A DNA stretch of 64,000 bases from Hyphomicrobiaceae bacterium (GCA_021730785.1 JAKFWF010000013.1:45488-109487), one strand, 5' to 3'; positions 45,194-56,581 are shown, counted from the first letter of the stretch. Program-made: numbers and translations. Notes: generated from the letters alone by a model not told the origin.

Positions 45194-45228
45194 AAAAAAA
45201 ACCGCCCCGGATTTCTCCGAGGCGGTTT
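45194..45228 (-). terminator. Rho-independent terminator of groESL
   Basis: On the minus strand, AAACCGCCTCGG pairs with CCGGGGCGGTTT (one mismatch, short AT-rich loop) and runs into a T tract of seven or more. It lies about 65 nt after the groEL stop and may serve the convergent gene as well. Confidence 0.9.
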
Positions 45229-45293
45229 GCAGTTCTGTCGGCGCGGGCGGCCGGCTCCCCGAAGGGGTGTCGGACGCGCCCACCAAGAAAGGC

Positions 45294-47076
<1,783 letters not shown>

Positions 47077-47081
47077 CATCA

Positions 47082-47372
47082 TCACTTATCCATCACGCCC
47101 ATGATGTCGCTCTCCTTCATGATGAGGAGGTCGGTGCCGTCGATCTTGACTTCGGTGCCGGACCACTTGCCGAACAGCACCTTGTCGCCCTTCTTGACGT
47201 CGAGGGCGACGATCTTGCCGCTGTCGTCGCGGGCGCCGGGGCCGGCGGCGACGATTTCGCCGATCATGGGCTTCTCAGAGGCGGTGTCGGGGATGATGAT
47301 GCCACCGGCAGACTTGGTCTCGGCGTCAACACGCTTGACGACCACACGGTCGTGGAGGGGGCGGAATTTCAT
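47082..47372 (-). CDS. groES: Co-chaperonin GroES (Hsp10)
   Basis: The 96-residue lid of the GroEL chamber. It shows [51 protein letters not shown] with the mobile loop, and [29 protein letters not shown]. The start gives the standard MKFRPLHDR. It is transcribed first, from a promoter overlapped by a CIRCE element. Confidence 0.98.
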   Translation of the reverse strand: MKFRPLHDRVVVKRVDAETKSAGGIIIPDTASEKPMIGEIVAAGPGARDDSGKIVALDVKKGDKVLFGKWSGTEVKIDGTDLLIMKESDIMGVMDK

Positions 47373-47411
47373 GTGCAACTCATATGCCTTGTGATTGTTG
47401 CGGGGTAGCGC

Positions 47412-47438
47412 TTGGCACTCACAATTCGAGAGTGCTAG
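47412..47438 (-). promoter_or_regulatory. CIRCE operator (HrcA binding site)
   Basis: TTGGCACTC-N9-GAGTGCTAG (47412-47438) matches the CIRCE consensus TTAGCACTC-N9-GAGTGCTAA except for one changed base in each arm. It lies about 40 nt before the groES start and overlaps the probable transcription start, so HrcA repression released on heat shock is expected. Confidence 0.95.
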
Positions 47439-47446
47439 CAACGCAG

Positions 47447-47475
47447 GGCATATGGTGATTGTGAGAGACTGTCAA
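47447..47475 (-). promoter_or_regulatory. groESL housekeeping-type promoter
   Basis: On the minus strand, TTGACA (47475-47470) is followed after exactly 17 nt by TATGCC (47452-47447). The CIRCE element begins 9 nt downstream of the -10 box, consistent with repression at the start site. Confidence 0.75.
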
Positions 47476-47578
47476 GACTGGAAACGGCTGGACGGTGAAG
47501 AATTGAGCGCAGTGGTCGCAAACTGTTCGCTGCTTGGCCAGCAGCAAGGGCAAGGCTCCGCCCGTCGGCAGCCATTCC

Positions 47579-48283
47579 TCACCCACGCCACGCGTAGAAT
47601 GTGAGGTCTTCGCGGAACTCGGTCATGAAACCGTGACCTTCGAGTAGACGGGCAACGTCCGGGGCGTCGGCACCGGCCTCCTTGGCGTAGTCGACCTCGA
47701 TCACGAAGTTTTGGATCTTGGCGAAGTCGGCCGGCTCGATGCCGCGCAGCACTTCCATGAAGTAGCCTTCCACGTCGATCTTCACGAGGTCGATGCGGGG
47801 GATGTGGTGGGCCGCGATCTCATGGGAAACGGTGGTGGTTTTCACCTCGTGGGTGACGATCTCGCGACTGTCGGTCAGCTGTTTGACCCAGGGCACCTGG
47901 GCGACGTCGAGCAACGTGCTGATGCCGGAGACGAGCGGCGACTGGTGCAGCGTGAGGGTCTGGCCGGCGATGCTTGCGACCGCGCGGTTTATGGCGTGCA
48001 CGGTGGTGATAGCGGGGTCGACCAGTCGGCCGACGTTGTCCTGCAGATAGCGATAGGTCTGCGGGCTCGCCTCATAGGCGTAGATCGCTCTCGGCGCAAA
48101 TTCGCGGTGGGCCCACAGGTCGAATAAGCCAATGTTGGCGCCGACGTTCATCAGCGTGGCACCCGGCGCAATTTTCATGTGCGGGTGGCGATAGATGCCG
48201 GCGACGAAAATCTCGTCGTAGATGTACTGCGTGTCGCGCACGTGCGGGTCGATCACGGCGACGTCGAGCGTGCCGAAGGTCAT
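47579..48283 (-). CDS. FkbM-family methyltransferase
   Basis: A SAM-dependent methyltransferase of about 234 residues. It shows GATLMNVGANIGLFDLWAH (SAM motif I), IYAYEASPQTYRYLQDNV, and IDLVKIDVEGYFMEVLRGIEP (FkbM signature), ending in the family-like HGFMTEFREDLTFYAWRG. Substrates are often sugars or peptides in surface polymers. The start at 48283 is the best ATG, but the ribosome-binding site is poor and a longer N terminus up to 48463 cannot be excluded; that would overlap the NIPSNAP gene. Confidence 0.85.
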   Translation of the reverse strand: MTFGTLDVAVIDPHVRDTQYIYDEIFVAGIYRHPHMKIAPGATLMNVGANIGLFDLWAHREFAPRAIYAYEASPQTYRYLQDNVGRLVDPAITTVHAINRAVASIAGQTLTLHQSPLVSGISTLLDVAQVPWVKQLTDSREIVTHEVKTTTVSHEIAAHHIPRIDLVKIDVEGYFMEVLRGIEPADFAKIQNFVIEVDYAKEAGADAPDVARLLEGHGFMTEFREDLTFYAWRG

Positions 48284-48405
48284 GCGTTGCAAGGCGGCGG
48301 GTTTCCTTAGTTGGTCGCATCCGAACGACGATCGTCGCGCTGGCCGGATGCGACGGTATGCCGGCAGCCGGCTTGACGAAGCAACTGCAATTGCGCTGCA
48401 GCGAC

Positions 48406-48732
48406 TCAGATCTTCGGGCCCCACGGCGCGGCGGTGAGCAGCTTCACCTCCTGCGTCATGCACAGGGGGCGGAATTTGGCGGCAAAGCCGTCGATGAAGT
48501 CAGAGTTCGCGAACAGCGATTTCCAGTGCGCACGGCGGTCGGCATCGTCATTGAACTTCCACAGGTGCACGAGCTGGTTGATGGTGCCGACATCGCTCTG
48601 GAAGTAGGCGACGAGTTTTTTGTCCTGCCCACCCTTCTGCATCGCTGGATAGCCGAGCTCGGTGTAGAGCTTCACGGCTTCCGCCATCTTGCCGACATAG
48701 AGCGTGTAGGTGCGCAGTTCATACAGTGCCAT
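48406..48732 (-). CDS. NIPSNAP-family protein
   Basis: A 108-residue dimeric alpha+beta-barrel protein: YELRTYTLYVGKMAEAVKLYTELGYPAMQKGG...YFQSDVGTINQLVHLWKFNDDADRRAHWKSLFANSDFIDGFAAKF. NIPSNAP proteins are widespread and of unclear function; nearby metabolic genes usually decide their role. AAGGAGGA upstream fixes the ATG. It lies 25 nt after the M20 peptidase gene. Confidence 0.9.
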   Translation of the reverse strand: MALYELRTYTLYVGKMAEAVKLYTELGYPAMQKGGQDKKLVAYFQSDVGTINQLVHLWKFNDDADRRAHWKSLFANSDFIDGFAAKFRPLCMTQEVKLLTAAPWGPKI

Positions 48733-48757
48733 GGGGTCCTCCTTCGTTTGGGAGACT

Positions 48758-49924
48758 TTACGCCCGCAATCGCAGCTCGACCAGCCGTGCCCAGTAGGAA
48801 ACGCCGGCCGGGATCGCCGCATCGTTGAAATCGTAATCGGGGTGATGCAGCCCGGCGCTGTCGCCGTTGCCGAGGAAGATCATGGCGCCGGGGCGAGCTT
48901 CGAGCATGAGGGCAAAGTCTTCGCCGGCCATGGTCGGCTGCACGGCGGTGTCGACGTGGGCCTGGCCGGCGATCTCGGTCGCGACCGCAATGGCGATGTC
49001 GGTTTCCTGGCCGTGATTGAAGGTACAGGGGACGCCGTGCAGATAGTCAAGATCGATACGTGCGTCGTGCAGCCGGCCGATGTTGTCGACGACGTCCTGC
49101 ATGCGGGCCACCACGGTCGCCTTGGTTTCCTGCTTCAAGGTGCGCACCGTGCCGCCGAGGATTGCGGTCGGCGGGATGATGTTGTGGGCGGTGCCGGCGT
49201 GGAACATGGTCATCGAGATCACGGCGCTGTCGAGGGGATCGACGTTGCGCGACACGATCATCTGCAGCGCCTGGTGGATCTGGCAGCCGATCGCCAGAGT
49301 GTCGACGCTGAGATGCGGTTGGGCTGCGTGACTGCCGCGCCCCAGGATGGTGATGTTGAAGCGATCGGCTGCCGCCATCAATGGCCCTTTGCGGATGGCG
49401 AAGTGGCCGGCAGGCAACCCAGGCCAATTGTGCATACCGTAGACTTCGCCGACGCCGAAGTGATCAAGCAGGCCTTCCTGCACCATGAGCCGCGCACCGC
49501 CGCCGCCTTCTTCGGCCGGCTGGAAAATCAAAACTGCAGTGCCGGAAAAGTTGCGTGTTTCGCAAAGGTATTTTGCTGCGCCGAGCAGCATCGCCGTATG
49601 ACCGTCGTGACCGCAGGCGTGCATGGCGCCTGGAACAGTGGAAGCGTAGGCAACACCGGTCGTCTCGGCGATCGGCAGCGCGTCCATGTCGCAGCGCAGG
49701 CCGATGACGCGGTTTGCGCCGAGTTTGCTGCCTTTGATGACGCCGACGACGCCCGTGCGGCCGAAGCGCGTGACCACCTCGTCACAGCCAAAAGCATGGA
49801 GTTTGCCCGCAACCATGGCGGCCGTGCGCTGCACGTCGAAGCCGAGTTCGGGATGGGCGTGCAGATCGCGACGCCACGTGGCGATCTCGCTGGCAAGCGC
49901 CGCGATACGATTGACAACCGCCAT
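48758..49924 (-). CDS. M20-family amidohydrolase (hippurate hydrolase-like)
   Basis: A 388-residue metallopeptidase of the M20D/HipO group that deacylates N-acyl amino acids. Metal ligands are visible in GAMHACGHDGHTAMLLGAA (Cys, His), FQPAEEGGGGA (Glu pair), VYGMHNWPGLP (His) and GLHHPDYDFND. A dimerisation domain lies in the middle (about 185-300). The divergent peptide ABC operon 221 nt away suggests a shared role in peptide or amide nutrient use. Confidence 0.92.
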   Translation of the reverse strand: MAVVNRIAALASEIATWRRDLHAHPELGFDVQRTAAMVAGKLHAFGCDEVVTRFGRTGVVGVIKGSKLGANRVIGLRCDMDALPIAETTGVAYASTVPGAMHACGHDGHTAMLLGAAKYLCETRNFSGTAVLIFQPAEEGGGGARLMVQEGLLDHFGVGEVYGMHNWPGLPAGHFAIRKGPLMAAADRFNITILGRGSHAAQPHLSVDTLAIGCQIHQALQMIVSRNVDPLDSAVISMTMFHAGTAHNIIPPTAILGGTVRTLKQETKATVVARMQDVVDNIGRLHDARIDLDYLHGVPCTFNHGQETDIAIAVATEIAGQAHVDTAVQPTMAGEDFALMLEARPGAMIFLGNGDSAGLHHPDYDFNDAAIPAGVSYWARLVELRLRA

Positions 49925-50145
49925 GGGGGCCAAGCTCCGACGTTCATTTGCGATCAAGGTTTGGGTGGAGGGATGGTCCCGCGTCAAGGCCTTGAACCGG
50001 CGGATCGCAGTTTGCAGCTTTAGGCCAAACCCTTGCACCAAGCGAGCCAACGCACCTAGACCCGTACCCTGGATTGCTGCACTATCGCTCCGCCCTGGCG
50101 TCAGGCGAGCCGTCGCGCCGGGTGGCAAATGCAACAGGAGGCAAA

Positions 50146-51726
50146 ATGCGAAGCTGGAAAGCTCTGGTGGTAGCAAGTGCGCTGGCCGTGGCCGCAACCA
50201 GCGCCGAAGCTGTGACGTTCAAGTACGCCTTCCAAGGCGATCTCAACGCGCTCGACCCCTACACCTTGAACGAGACCTTCACGCTCGGCGTGATGGGCAA
50301 CGTCATGGAGGGTCTGACCAAGCGCGACAAGGATCTCAAAATTATCCCTGGACTCGCCGAGAAATGGGAGATCCTGGAGCCGACCCGCTGGCGCTTCACC
50401 CTTCGCAAGGGCGTCAAGTTCCATGGTGGCGAGGAATTCAGCGCCGACGACGTGTTGTTCTCGCTCGACCGCATGCGCTCGGAGTTTTCCCAGCTGAAGT
50501 CCCGCGCGCCGGCCGACATGAAGGCGGTGAAGGTCGATGATCACACGATCGACTTCATCCTCGGCCAGCCCAACCCCATCCTGCATGCCGAGTGGGACAC
50601 CTGGTATATCTTCTCGAAGAAGTGGGCCGAGGCGGTCGGTGCGACCCAGGCCCAGTCGGGCAAGGCGACCTCGCTCAACCCCTGGGCCCTGAAGGCCAAC
50701 GGCACCGGTCCCTTCACGATCGAGAGCCACGAGCCGGGCGTCAAGACCGTGTTCAAGAAGAACCCGAACTGGTGGGGCAAGGTCGAACACAACCTCGACG
50801 ACGTGATCTTCACCACCATCAAGTCGGATGCGACGCGCGTTGCAGCCCCCCTGTCGGGCGAGGTCGACTTGATCGAACCGGTGCCGGTGCAGGACATGGA
50901 GCGCATCGGCAGGGACGACAAGGCACAGGTGCTGACGGGCCCCGAACTGCGCACGATCTTCCTCAACATCGACAGCTTCCGCGACGAGCTCAAGTACGCG
51001 AGCGTGAAGGGTAAGAACCCGTTCAAGGACGTGCGGGTGCGCAAGGCGTTCTATCAGGCGATCGACATCGAAGCGATCAAGTCGAAGGTCATGCGGGGGC
51101 AAGCCGTGCCGTCGTCACTTTTGATCTCGCCGCTGCTGTTTGCGCCAGGAGCTGAAATCAAGCGTCACCCCTATGACGTCGAGGCGGCCAGGAAGCTGAT
51201 GGCGGACGCGGGGTATGCCGAAGGCTTCGAGCTGCGCATGGATTGCCCCAACGACCGCTACGTGAACGACGCGGCGATCTGCCAGGCGGTGGCGGCCATG
51301 CTTGCGCGCATCAACGTCAAGATCACGCTCAACGCGCAGCCAAAGGCCAAGTTCTTCGAGTTTGCGGGCTCGACCGGCAAATTCGACACCTCATTCGCCA
51401 TGCTGGGGTGGACGCCAGGCTCCTTCGACAGCCACAACGTCCTGCAGAACGTCTCGGGCTGCCGCGATGCCGACGGCAAGGGCGCCCAGTTCAATTACGG
51501 TGGCTGGTGCAACGCCAAGCACGACGAGTTGGCCAAGAAGATTGCGGCCGAGAGCGATACGACGAAGCGCAATGCAATGATCCTCGAAGCCTACAAGATC
51601 ATCCACGACGAAGTCGGCCTGTTGCCGCTGCACCAGCAGGCGCTGGCCTGGGGCGTGTCCAAGTCCGTGACGATCCCACAACGGGCCGACAACCAGATCC
51701 TGTTCTACTGGGCGCAGAAGAAATAG
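50146..51726 (+). CDS. Peptide-type ABC transporter solute-binding protein
   Basis: A 526-residue periplasmic binding protein of SBP family 5 (DppA/OppA-like). It has a signal peptide (KALVVASALAVAATSAEA) and the family pattern LKIIPGLAEKWEILEPTRWRFTLRKGVKFHGGEEFSADDVLFSLDRM, NGTGPFTIESHEPGVKTVFKKNPNWWG, and DVRVRKAFYQAIDIEAI. Substrates are di- or oligopeptides, opines or related solutes. It is the first gene of a five-gene operon; ACAGGAGG just before the ATG supports the start. Confidence 0.93.
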   Translation: MRSWKALVVASALAVAATSAEAVTFKYAFQGDLNALDPYTLNETFTLGVMGNVMEGLTKRDKDLKIIPGLAEKWEILEPTRWRFTLRKGVKFHGGEEFSADDVLFSLDRMRSEFSQLKSRAPADMKAVKVDDHTIDFILGQPNPILHAEWDTWYIFSKKWAEAVGATQAQSGKATSLNPWALKANGTGPFTIESHEPGVKTVFKKNPNWWGKVEHNLDDVIFTTIKSDATRVAAPLSGEVDLIEPVPVQDMERIGRDDKAQVLTGPELRTIFLNIDSFRDELKYASVKGKNPFKDVRVRKAFYQAIDIEAIKSKVMRGQAVPSSLLISPLLFAPGAEIKRHPYDVEAARKLMADAGYAEGFELRMDCPNDRYVNDAAICQAVAAMLARINVKITLNAQPKAKFFEFAGSTGKFDTSFAMLGWTPGSFDSHNVLQNVSGCRDADGKGAQFNYGGWCNAKHDELAKKIAAESDTTKRNAMILEAYKIIHDEVGLLPLHQQALAWGVSKSVTIPQRADNQILFYWAQKK

Positions 51727-51739
51727 TTCCGCATGAACT

Positions 51740-51776
51740 GTCGGGTTATGCGCCGCAGTGGCGGCGCTAACCCGAC
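51740..51776. repeat. Hairpin after the peptide-binding-protein gene
   Basis: GTCGGGTTA-T-GCGCCGC-AGTG-GCGGCGC-TAACCCGAC is a 16-bp stem with one bulged base, starting 13 nt after the stop. It lacks a T-run and resembles the hairpin at 37567-37601, so it may be a dispersed repeat reused as an intercistronic RNA stabiliser. Confidence 0.85.
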
Positions 51777-51834
51777 CCACACGACATTACGATATGCTTT
51801 GTGATGTTCACACGAGTGACACCGACGGAACTCA

Positions 51835-52818
51835 ATGCTCGCCTTTGCCATCAGACGGCTCATTGAAGCCGCCTTCGTCATGTTGACGGTGGCCCTGTTG
51901 TCGTTCGTGCTGTTCCGCTTCGTCGGCGATCCGATCAACCAGATCGTCAGCCAGGATGCGAGCCTAGAAGAGCGCATCCGGCTGCGCGAGGACCTGGGGC
52001 TCAACGACCCCATACCCGTCCAGTTCGGACGGTTTGTGTGGAAAGCCATGAACCTCGACTTCGGCGTGTCCTATCAGGTCAAGCAGCCGGTCATCACGAT
52101 CCTTATGGACCGCTTCCCGGCAACCCTCGAGCTCGCGTTTGCGGCAGCCCTGTTTGCCATCGCGATCGGCATTCCGATGGGCGTCTACACCGGCATCCAC
52201 CGCCATTCCATGCTGTCGAAGTGGTTCTTGTCGATCTCGTTGATCGGCATATCCCTGCCGACCTTCCTGATCGGCATCCTGCTGATCTACGTGTTCGCGG
52301 TGAAGCTCGGTTGGCTGCCGTCCTACGGGCGCGGCGAAACAGTCAAGATCGGTTTCTGGAAAACCGGCCTGCTGACCTGGTCGGGCTTGAAGGCGCTCAT
52401 TCTGCCGGCGATTACGCTCGGCCTGTTCCAGATGACGCTGATCACCCGCCTCGTGCGCTCCGAGATGCTGGAAGTCCTGCGCACCGACTACATCAAGTTC
52501 GCACGTGCCCGCGGCCTGTCGAACCGCGCCGTGTATTTCGGCCATGCGCTCAAGAACACGCTGGTGCCGGTCGTCACCATCATCGGACTGCAGGTCGGCG
52601 CTATCATTGCGTTTGCCATCATCACCGAGACCGTGTTCCAGTGGCCCGGCATGGGCCTGCTGTTCATCAAATCGGTGCAGACGGCCGACATCCCCGTGAT
52701 GTCGGCTTACCTGCTGCTCGTTGCGTTCATGTTCGTTGTCATCAATTTCATCGTTGATTTGCTGTATGTCGCAATCGATCCGCGCATCCGCCTTGCCGGC
52801 AGCGGGGCTGGGCACTGA
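51835..52818 (+). CDS. Peptide-type ABC permease (DppB-like)
   Basis: A 327-residue inner-membrane permease with six membrane segments. It shows the DppB N terminus (LAFAIRRLIEAAFVMLTVALLSFVLFRFVGDP), LREDLGLNDPIPVQFGRFVWKAMNLDFGVSYQ, and the coupling loop LRTDYIKFARARGLSNRAVYFGHALKNTLVPVVT. It pairs with the DppC-like subunit encoded 2 nt downstream. Confidence 0.94.
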   Translation: MLAFAIRRLIEAAFVMLTVALLSFVLFRFVGDPINQIVSQDASLEERIRLREDLGLNDPIPVQFGRFVWKAMNLDFGVSYQVKQPVITILMDRFPATLELAFAAALFAIAIGIPMGVYTGIHRHSMLSKWFLSISLIGISLPTFLIGILLIYVFAVKLGWLPSYGRGETVKIGFWKTGLLTWSGLKALILPAITLGLFQMTLITRLVRSEMLEVLRTDYIKFARARGLSNRAVYFGHALKNTLVPVVTIIGLQVGAIIAFAIITETVFQWPGMGLLFIKSVQTADIPVMSAYLLLVAFMFVVINFIVDLLYVAIDPRIRLAGSGAGH

Positions 52819-52820
52819 CC

Positions 52821-53783
52821 ATGAACGATAGCTCCGCGCCAAAGGACGTCCTGGACCGGTCCAAGCCTCCGCGCAGCCGCCTCGCACGCAGTCTCGACAG
52901 CGACATTGCCGCAAGCTTCCTGCGCTCCCGCGTGGTGGTCGCCGCAGGGATCGCCGCGGCACTGATGGTGCTCGCAGCGTTCGGCGCACCGCTGCTGGCG
53001 CCGTCGAACCCCTATGATCTCAACAGCGTCAACCTGCTCGATGCCAACACGCCGCCGGTCTGGCACAAGGACGGCGATCGGCGGTTCCTGCTCGGCTCCG
53101 ACAACCAGGGGCGCGATATTCTCTCGACCATGCTCTATGGCACGCGCTCCTCAATCCTGATCGGGCTCTTGGCTGTCGCCTTCGCCCTGACGCTCGGCGT
53201 ATCGCTCGGGCTGATCGCCGGCTACGTCGGCGGGCGGGTCGACAGCGTGATCATGCGCGTCGCCGATGTGCAACTCACGTTCCCCGCGATCCTGACGGCG
53301 CTGCTGGTCGATGGCGTCGCGAGCGTGATGTTCAAGAACCAGAGCGGTGGCACAACCAAGTTCTGGATCCTCGTGTTCTCGATCGGGCTGTCCTACTGGG
53401 TACAATATGCACGCACCGTGCGTGGCGTCACCCTCGTCGAGCGCAACAAGGAGTACGTCCAGGCTGCGCGCCTGATCGGCATGAACCAATTTTCCATCAT
53501 GTTCCGCCACGTGTTGCCGAACGTGCTGTCGCCGGTGCTGGTGATAGCGACCATCAACCTCGCGCTCGCCATCATCACCGAGGCAACCCTGTCGTTCCTC
53601 GGCGTCGGCCTGCCGCCGACCACACCGTCGCTCGGCACCATGATCGGCACCGGCAATGAGTTTTTGCTGTCCGGCGACTACTGGATGGTGCTGTTCCCAG
53701 GCCTCACGCTTGCGATCCTGGTACTCAGCGTCAACCTGCTCGGCGACTGGTTGCGCGACGCCCTCAACCCGAAGCTGCGCTGA
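52821..53783 (+). CDS. Peptide-type ABC permease (DppC-like)
   Basis: A 320-residue permease. It has a long cytoplasmic N terminus, one membrane segment, then APSNPYDLNSVNLLDANTPPVWHKDGDRRFLLGSDNQGRDILSTMLYGTRSSILIGLLAVA, typical of DppC. The coupling loop is YVQAARLIGMNQFSIMFRHVLPNVLSPVLV. It is the third gene of the operon. Confidence 0.94.
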   Translation: MNDSSAPKDVLDRSKPPRSRLARSLDSDIAASFLRSRVVVAAGIAAALMVLAAFGAPLLAPSNPYDLNSVNLLDANTPPVWHKDGDRRFLLGSDNQGRDILSTMLYGTRSSILIGLLAVAFALTLGVSLGLIAGYVGGRVDSVIMRVADVQLTFPAILTALLVDGVASVMFKNQSGGTTKFWILVFSIGLSYWVQYARTVRGVTLVERNKEYVQAARLIGMNQFSIMFRHVLPNVLSPVLVIATINLALAIITEATLSFLGVGLPPTTPSLGTMIGTGNEFLLSGDYWMVLFPGLTLAILVLSVNLLGDWLRDALNPKLR

Positions 53784-53787
53784 CGCC

Positions 53788-54774
53788 ATGACCGGTCCCG
53801 TCCTGTCCGTGCGAAACCTGCGCGTCGAGTTCCCGACCCGGCACGGCACGTTGCGCGCGGTCGATGACATCTCATTCGACATTGCGGCCGGCGAAGTGCT
53901 GGGCGTGGTCGGCGAGTCGGGTGCCGGCAAGTCGATGACCGGTACCGCCGTCATCGGGCTGCTCGAGCCGCCCGGGCGGATCGCCGGCGGCGAGGTTCGC
54001 CTCAAGGGCCAGCGCATCGATAATCTCGCGGGCGAGGCGCTGCGCCGCATCCGGGGCAGGCGCATCGGCATGGTGTTCCAGGACCCGCTGACGAGCCTCA
54101 ATCCACTGTATCGGGTGGGCGAGCAGATCATAGAGACCATGCGCACGCATCTGCCGATGTCGGAGGCGCAGGCCCGCCGCCGCGCGATCGAATTGTTGTC
54201 CGAAGTCGGCATCCAGGGCGCCAGCGATCGCCTCGACAGCTATCCGCACCAGTTCTCGGGCGGCATGCGCCAGCGCGTGGTGCTGGCGCTGGCGCTGTGC
54301 GCCGAGCCCGAGTTGATCGTCGCCGACGAGCCGACCACCGCACTCGACGTCTCGATCCAGGCGCAGATCATACAACTCATCAAGCGGCTGTGCCGCGAGC
54401 GTGGCACGGCAGTGATGCTGATCACCCACGACATGGGCGTGATCGCGGAGACCGCCGACCGGGTTGCGGTGATGTACGCCGGCCGCATCGCCGAGATCGG
54501 GCAAGTGGCCGATGTGGTGCAGCGCCCGAGCCACCCTTATACGAAGGGGCTGATGGGCTCGATCCCGACGCTCGAGGGTAGCGAGACGCGCCTCGTCCAG
54601 ATCCCAGGCTCCATGCCGCGGCTGACCGCCATCCCGCAGGGCTGTGCCTTCAATCCGCGCTGCCCGCAGGCATTCGCCCGCTGTTTCCTCGAGCAGCCGG
54701 CAGCCGTGTTTGTCGGCCGCTCCGAGGTCGCGTGCTGGCTCGCCTCTGCAACGCCCGTGCAGGGGACGCCATGA
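53788..54774 (+). CDS. Peptide-type ABC ATPase (DppD-like)
   Basis: A 328-residue ATPase. It shows Walker A GESGAGKSMT, the Q-loop FQDPLTSLNPLYRVGEQI, the signature FSGGMRQRVVLALAL, Walker B LIVADEPTTALD, and the C-terminal oligopeptide domain with Cys motif CAFNPRCPQAFARC, which binds an iron-sulfur cluster in this family. The stop overlaps the next gene in ATGA. Confidence 0.94.
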   Translation: MTGPVLSVRNLRVEFPTRHGTLRAVDDISFDIAAGEVLGVVGESGAGKSMTGTAVIGLLEPPGRIAGGEVRLKGQRIDNLAGEALRRIRGRRIGMVFQDPLTSLNPLYRVGEQIIETMRTHLPMSEAQARRRAIELLSEVGIQGASDRLDSYPHQFSGGMRQRVVLALALCAEPELIVADEPTTALDVSIQAQIIQLIKRLCRERGTAVMLITHDMGVIAETADRVAVMYAGRIAEIGQVADVVQRPSHPYTKGLMGSIPTLEGSETRLVQIPGSMPRLTAIPQGCAFNPRCPQAFARCFLEQPAAVFVGRSEVACWLASATPVQGTP

Positions 54775-55763
54775 AGCCCGAGCGGCCGCTGGTCGACGTA
54801 CAGGGGCTGTCCCGCGTCTTCGACGCGTCGAAGCCGTGGTTGAACCGCATGCTCGAAGGCGAGCAGCGGATGCTGTTGAAGGCCGTGCAGGATGTGAGCC
54901 TGCAGATCGGCCGTCGTGAGACGTTTGCCCTGGTCGGCGAATCGGGGTCCGGCAAATCGACGGTCGCCAAGATGGTGGTTGGCCTGTTGCAGCCGACCGC
55001 CGGCCGCGTGACGATCGACGGCGTCGATATGTGGAAGACGACGGCGTCGGACGAAATGACGGCCTTGCGGCGGCGCATCCAGATGATCTTCCAGGACCCC
55101 TATGCCAGCCTCAATCCGCGCTGGCGGGTCGGTGCCATCATCGCCGATCCGCTGAACGCGTTCGGACTGACCAAGGGCAGGGACGAGACCGAAGCCAAGG
55201 TCGCCGAACTCCTGCGTCTCGTCGGGCTCGACCCGGCCGACATGCACAAGTATCCGCACGAGTTTTCCGGCGGCCAGCGCCAGCGCATCTGCATCGCACG
55301 CGCCCTATCGTCCAACCCGGAGTTCCTGGTGTGCGACGAACCGACCTCGGCGCTCGATGTGTCGGTGCAGGCGCAGATCCTGAACCTCATGCGCGATCTT
55401 CAGGACCAACTCGGGCTCACCTACCTGTTCATCAGCCACAACCTCGCCGTGGTGCGGCACATGGCGACCCGCATCGGCGTCATGTACCTGGGACGCCTTG
55501 TTGAGTCACAGCCGTCGGCCGAGTTGTTCAAGGCGCCGCGCCATCCCTACACGCGCATGCTGCTCGACGCCGTGCCGGACCTCAAGATGAGCGGCCGCCA
55601 GCGCCGCATGATCGAGGGCGAGATCCCGAACCCGATTTCGCCGCCCGCGGGCTGCGCCTTCCATCCGCGCTGCCCGCTCGCCCTAGACCGCTGCCGCGTC
55701 GACGTGCCGACACCGTTCGCCAGCGGCGGCCGAACGCTCGCCTGCCACGCCGTGGAAGTGTGA
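54771..55763 (+). CDS. Peptide-type ABC ATPase (DppF-like)
   Basis: A 330-residue ATPase pairing with DppD. It shows Walker A GESGSGKSTV, the Q-loop FQDPYASLNPRWRVG, the signature FSGGQRQRICIARAL, Walker B FLVCDEPTSALD and the Cys motif CAFHPRCPLALDRC. An N-terminal segment of about 25 residues (FDASKPWLNRMLEGEQRMLL) precedes the ATPase core, as in many DppF proteins. It is the last gene of the operon. Confidence 0.94.
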   Translation: MKPERPLVDVQGLSRVFDASKPWLNRMLEGEQRMLLKAVQDVSLQIGRRETFALVGESGSGKSTVAKMVVGLLQPTAGRVTIDGVDMWKTTASDEMTALRRRIQMIFQDPYASLNPRWRVGAIIADPLNAFGLTKGRDETEAKVAELLRLVGLDPADMHKYPHEFSGGQRQRICIARALSSNPEFLVCDEPTSALDVSVQAQILNLMRDLQDQLGLTYLFISHNLAVVRHMATRIGVMYLGRLVESQPSAELFKAPRHPYTRMLLDAVPDLKMSGRQRRMIEGEIPNPISPPAGCAFHPRCPLALDRCRVDVPTPFASGGRTLACHAVEV

Positions 55764-55777
55764 AGTCGGCCGATCGC

Positions 55778-56581
55778 CTAGGGCTTGCCGCTGCGCGCCG
55801 CCTCGATCTGGGCGAGCAGCAGCTTGCGGATCTTGTCGTTGCCGGCAACGATGGTGCCGCGCTCCAACATATCGTTACCGCCGTTGGTATCCGAGACAAA
55901 CCCGCCGGCTTCTCGCAGGATGACGATGCCGGCCGCGATGTCCCACGGTTTGATGCCGTATTCCCAGTAGCCATCGAAACGGCCGGCCGCCGTCCAGGCG
56001 AGGTCGAGGGCTGCCGCGCCTGTGCGCCGCATGCCGGCAACTTCCTTTAGGATGAGTTCGGCTTCGCGCAGGAAGCGCGGGTGGTTGTCGCGCCCGCGAT
56101 GGGGGATTCCAGTTGCAATCACGCAGTCCGAGAGAGCGGTGCGGGCGGCCACGCGCAGGCGATGGTCGTTGAGGAAGGCGCCCTTGCCTTTTTCAGCCGT
56201 ATACAACTCGTCGGAAATCGGATTGTAGATTACGCCGGCGACCAATTGGCCTTCGCGCTCCAGCCCGATCGAAATGCAGAATAATGGAATGGAATGCAGG
56301 AAATTGGTGGTGCCGTCGAGCGGGTCGACGATCCAGCGGTGGGTCTTGTCGTCACCCGCGACCGTGCCGCCTTCCTCCATCAGGAACGAGTAGCCCGGCC
56401 TCGCCTTCGACAGTTCCTGAAAAATGATCTCCTCAGCCTTGAGATCGGCCTTGGAGACGAAGTTTGCCGGCCCCTTGATCGAGACCTGCAGCTGGGCAAC
56501 CTCGCCGTAGTCGCGCGCCAAACTGCGGCCGGCCTTGCGGGCGGCAGCGACCATCACGTTCATCAGGGCGGAAGCGGGCAT
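55778..56581 (-). CDS. suhB: Inositol monophosphatase family protein
   Basis: A 267-residue Mg2+-dependent phosphatase of the IMPase/SuhB family. It shows the metal-binding motifs FLMEEGG and WIVDPLDGTTNFLHSIPLFCISIGL, and the late motif GYWEYGIKPWDIAAGIVILREAGG. SuhB hydrolyses inositol phosphates and, in proteobacteria, also acts with NusA in rRNA transcription. The start gives the usual N terminus. Hairpin-rich DNA separates it from gltA. Confidence 0.93.
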   Translation of the reverse strand: MPASALMNVMVAAARKAGRSLARDYGEVAQLQVSIKGPANFVSKADLKAEEIIFQELSKARPGYSFLMEEGGTVAGDDKTHRWIVDPLDGTTNFLHSIPLFCISIGLEREGQLVAGVIYNPISDELYTAEKGKGAFLNDHRLRVAARTALSDCVIATGIPHRGRDNHPRFLREAELILKEVAGMRRTGAAALDLAWTAAGRFDGYWEYGIKPWDIAAGIVILREAGGFVSDTNGGNDMLERGTIVAGNDKIRKLLLAQIEAARSGKP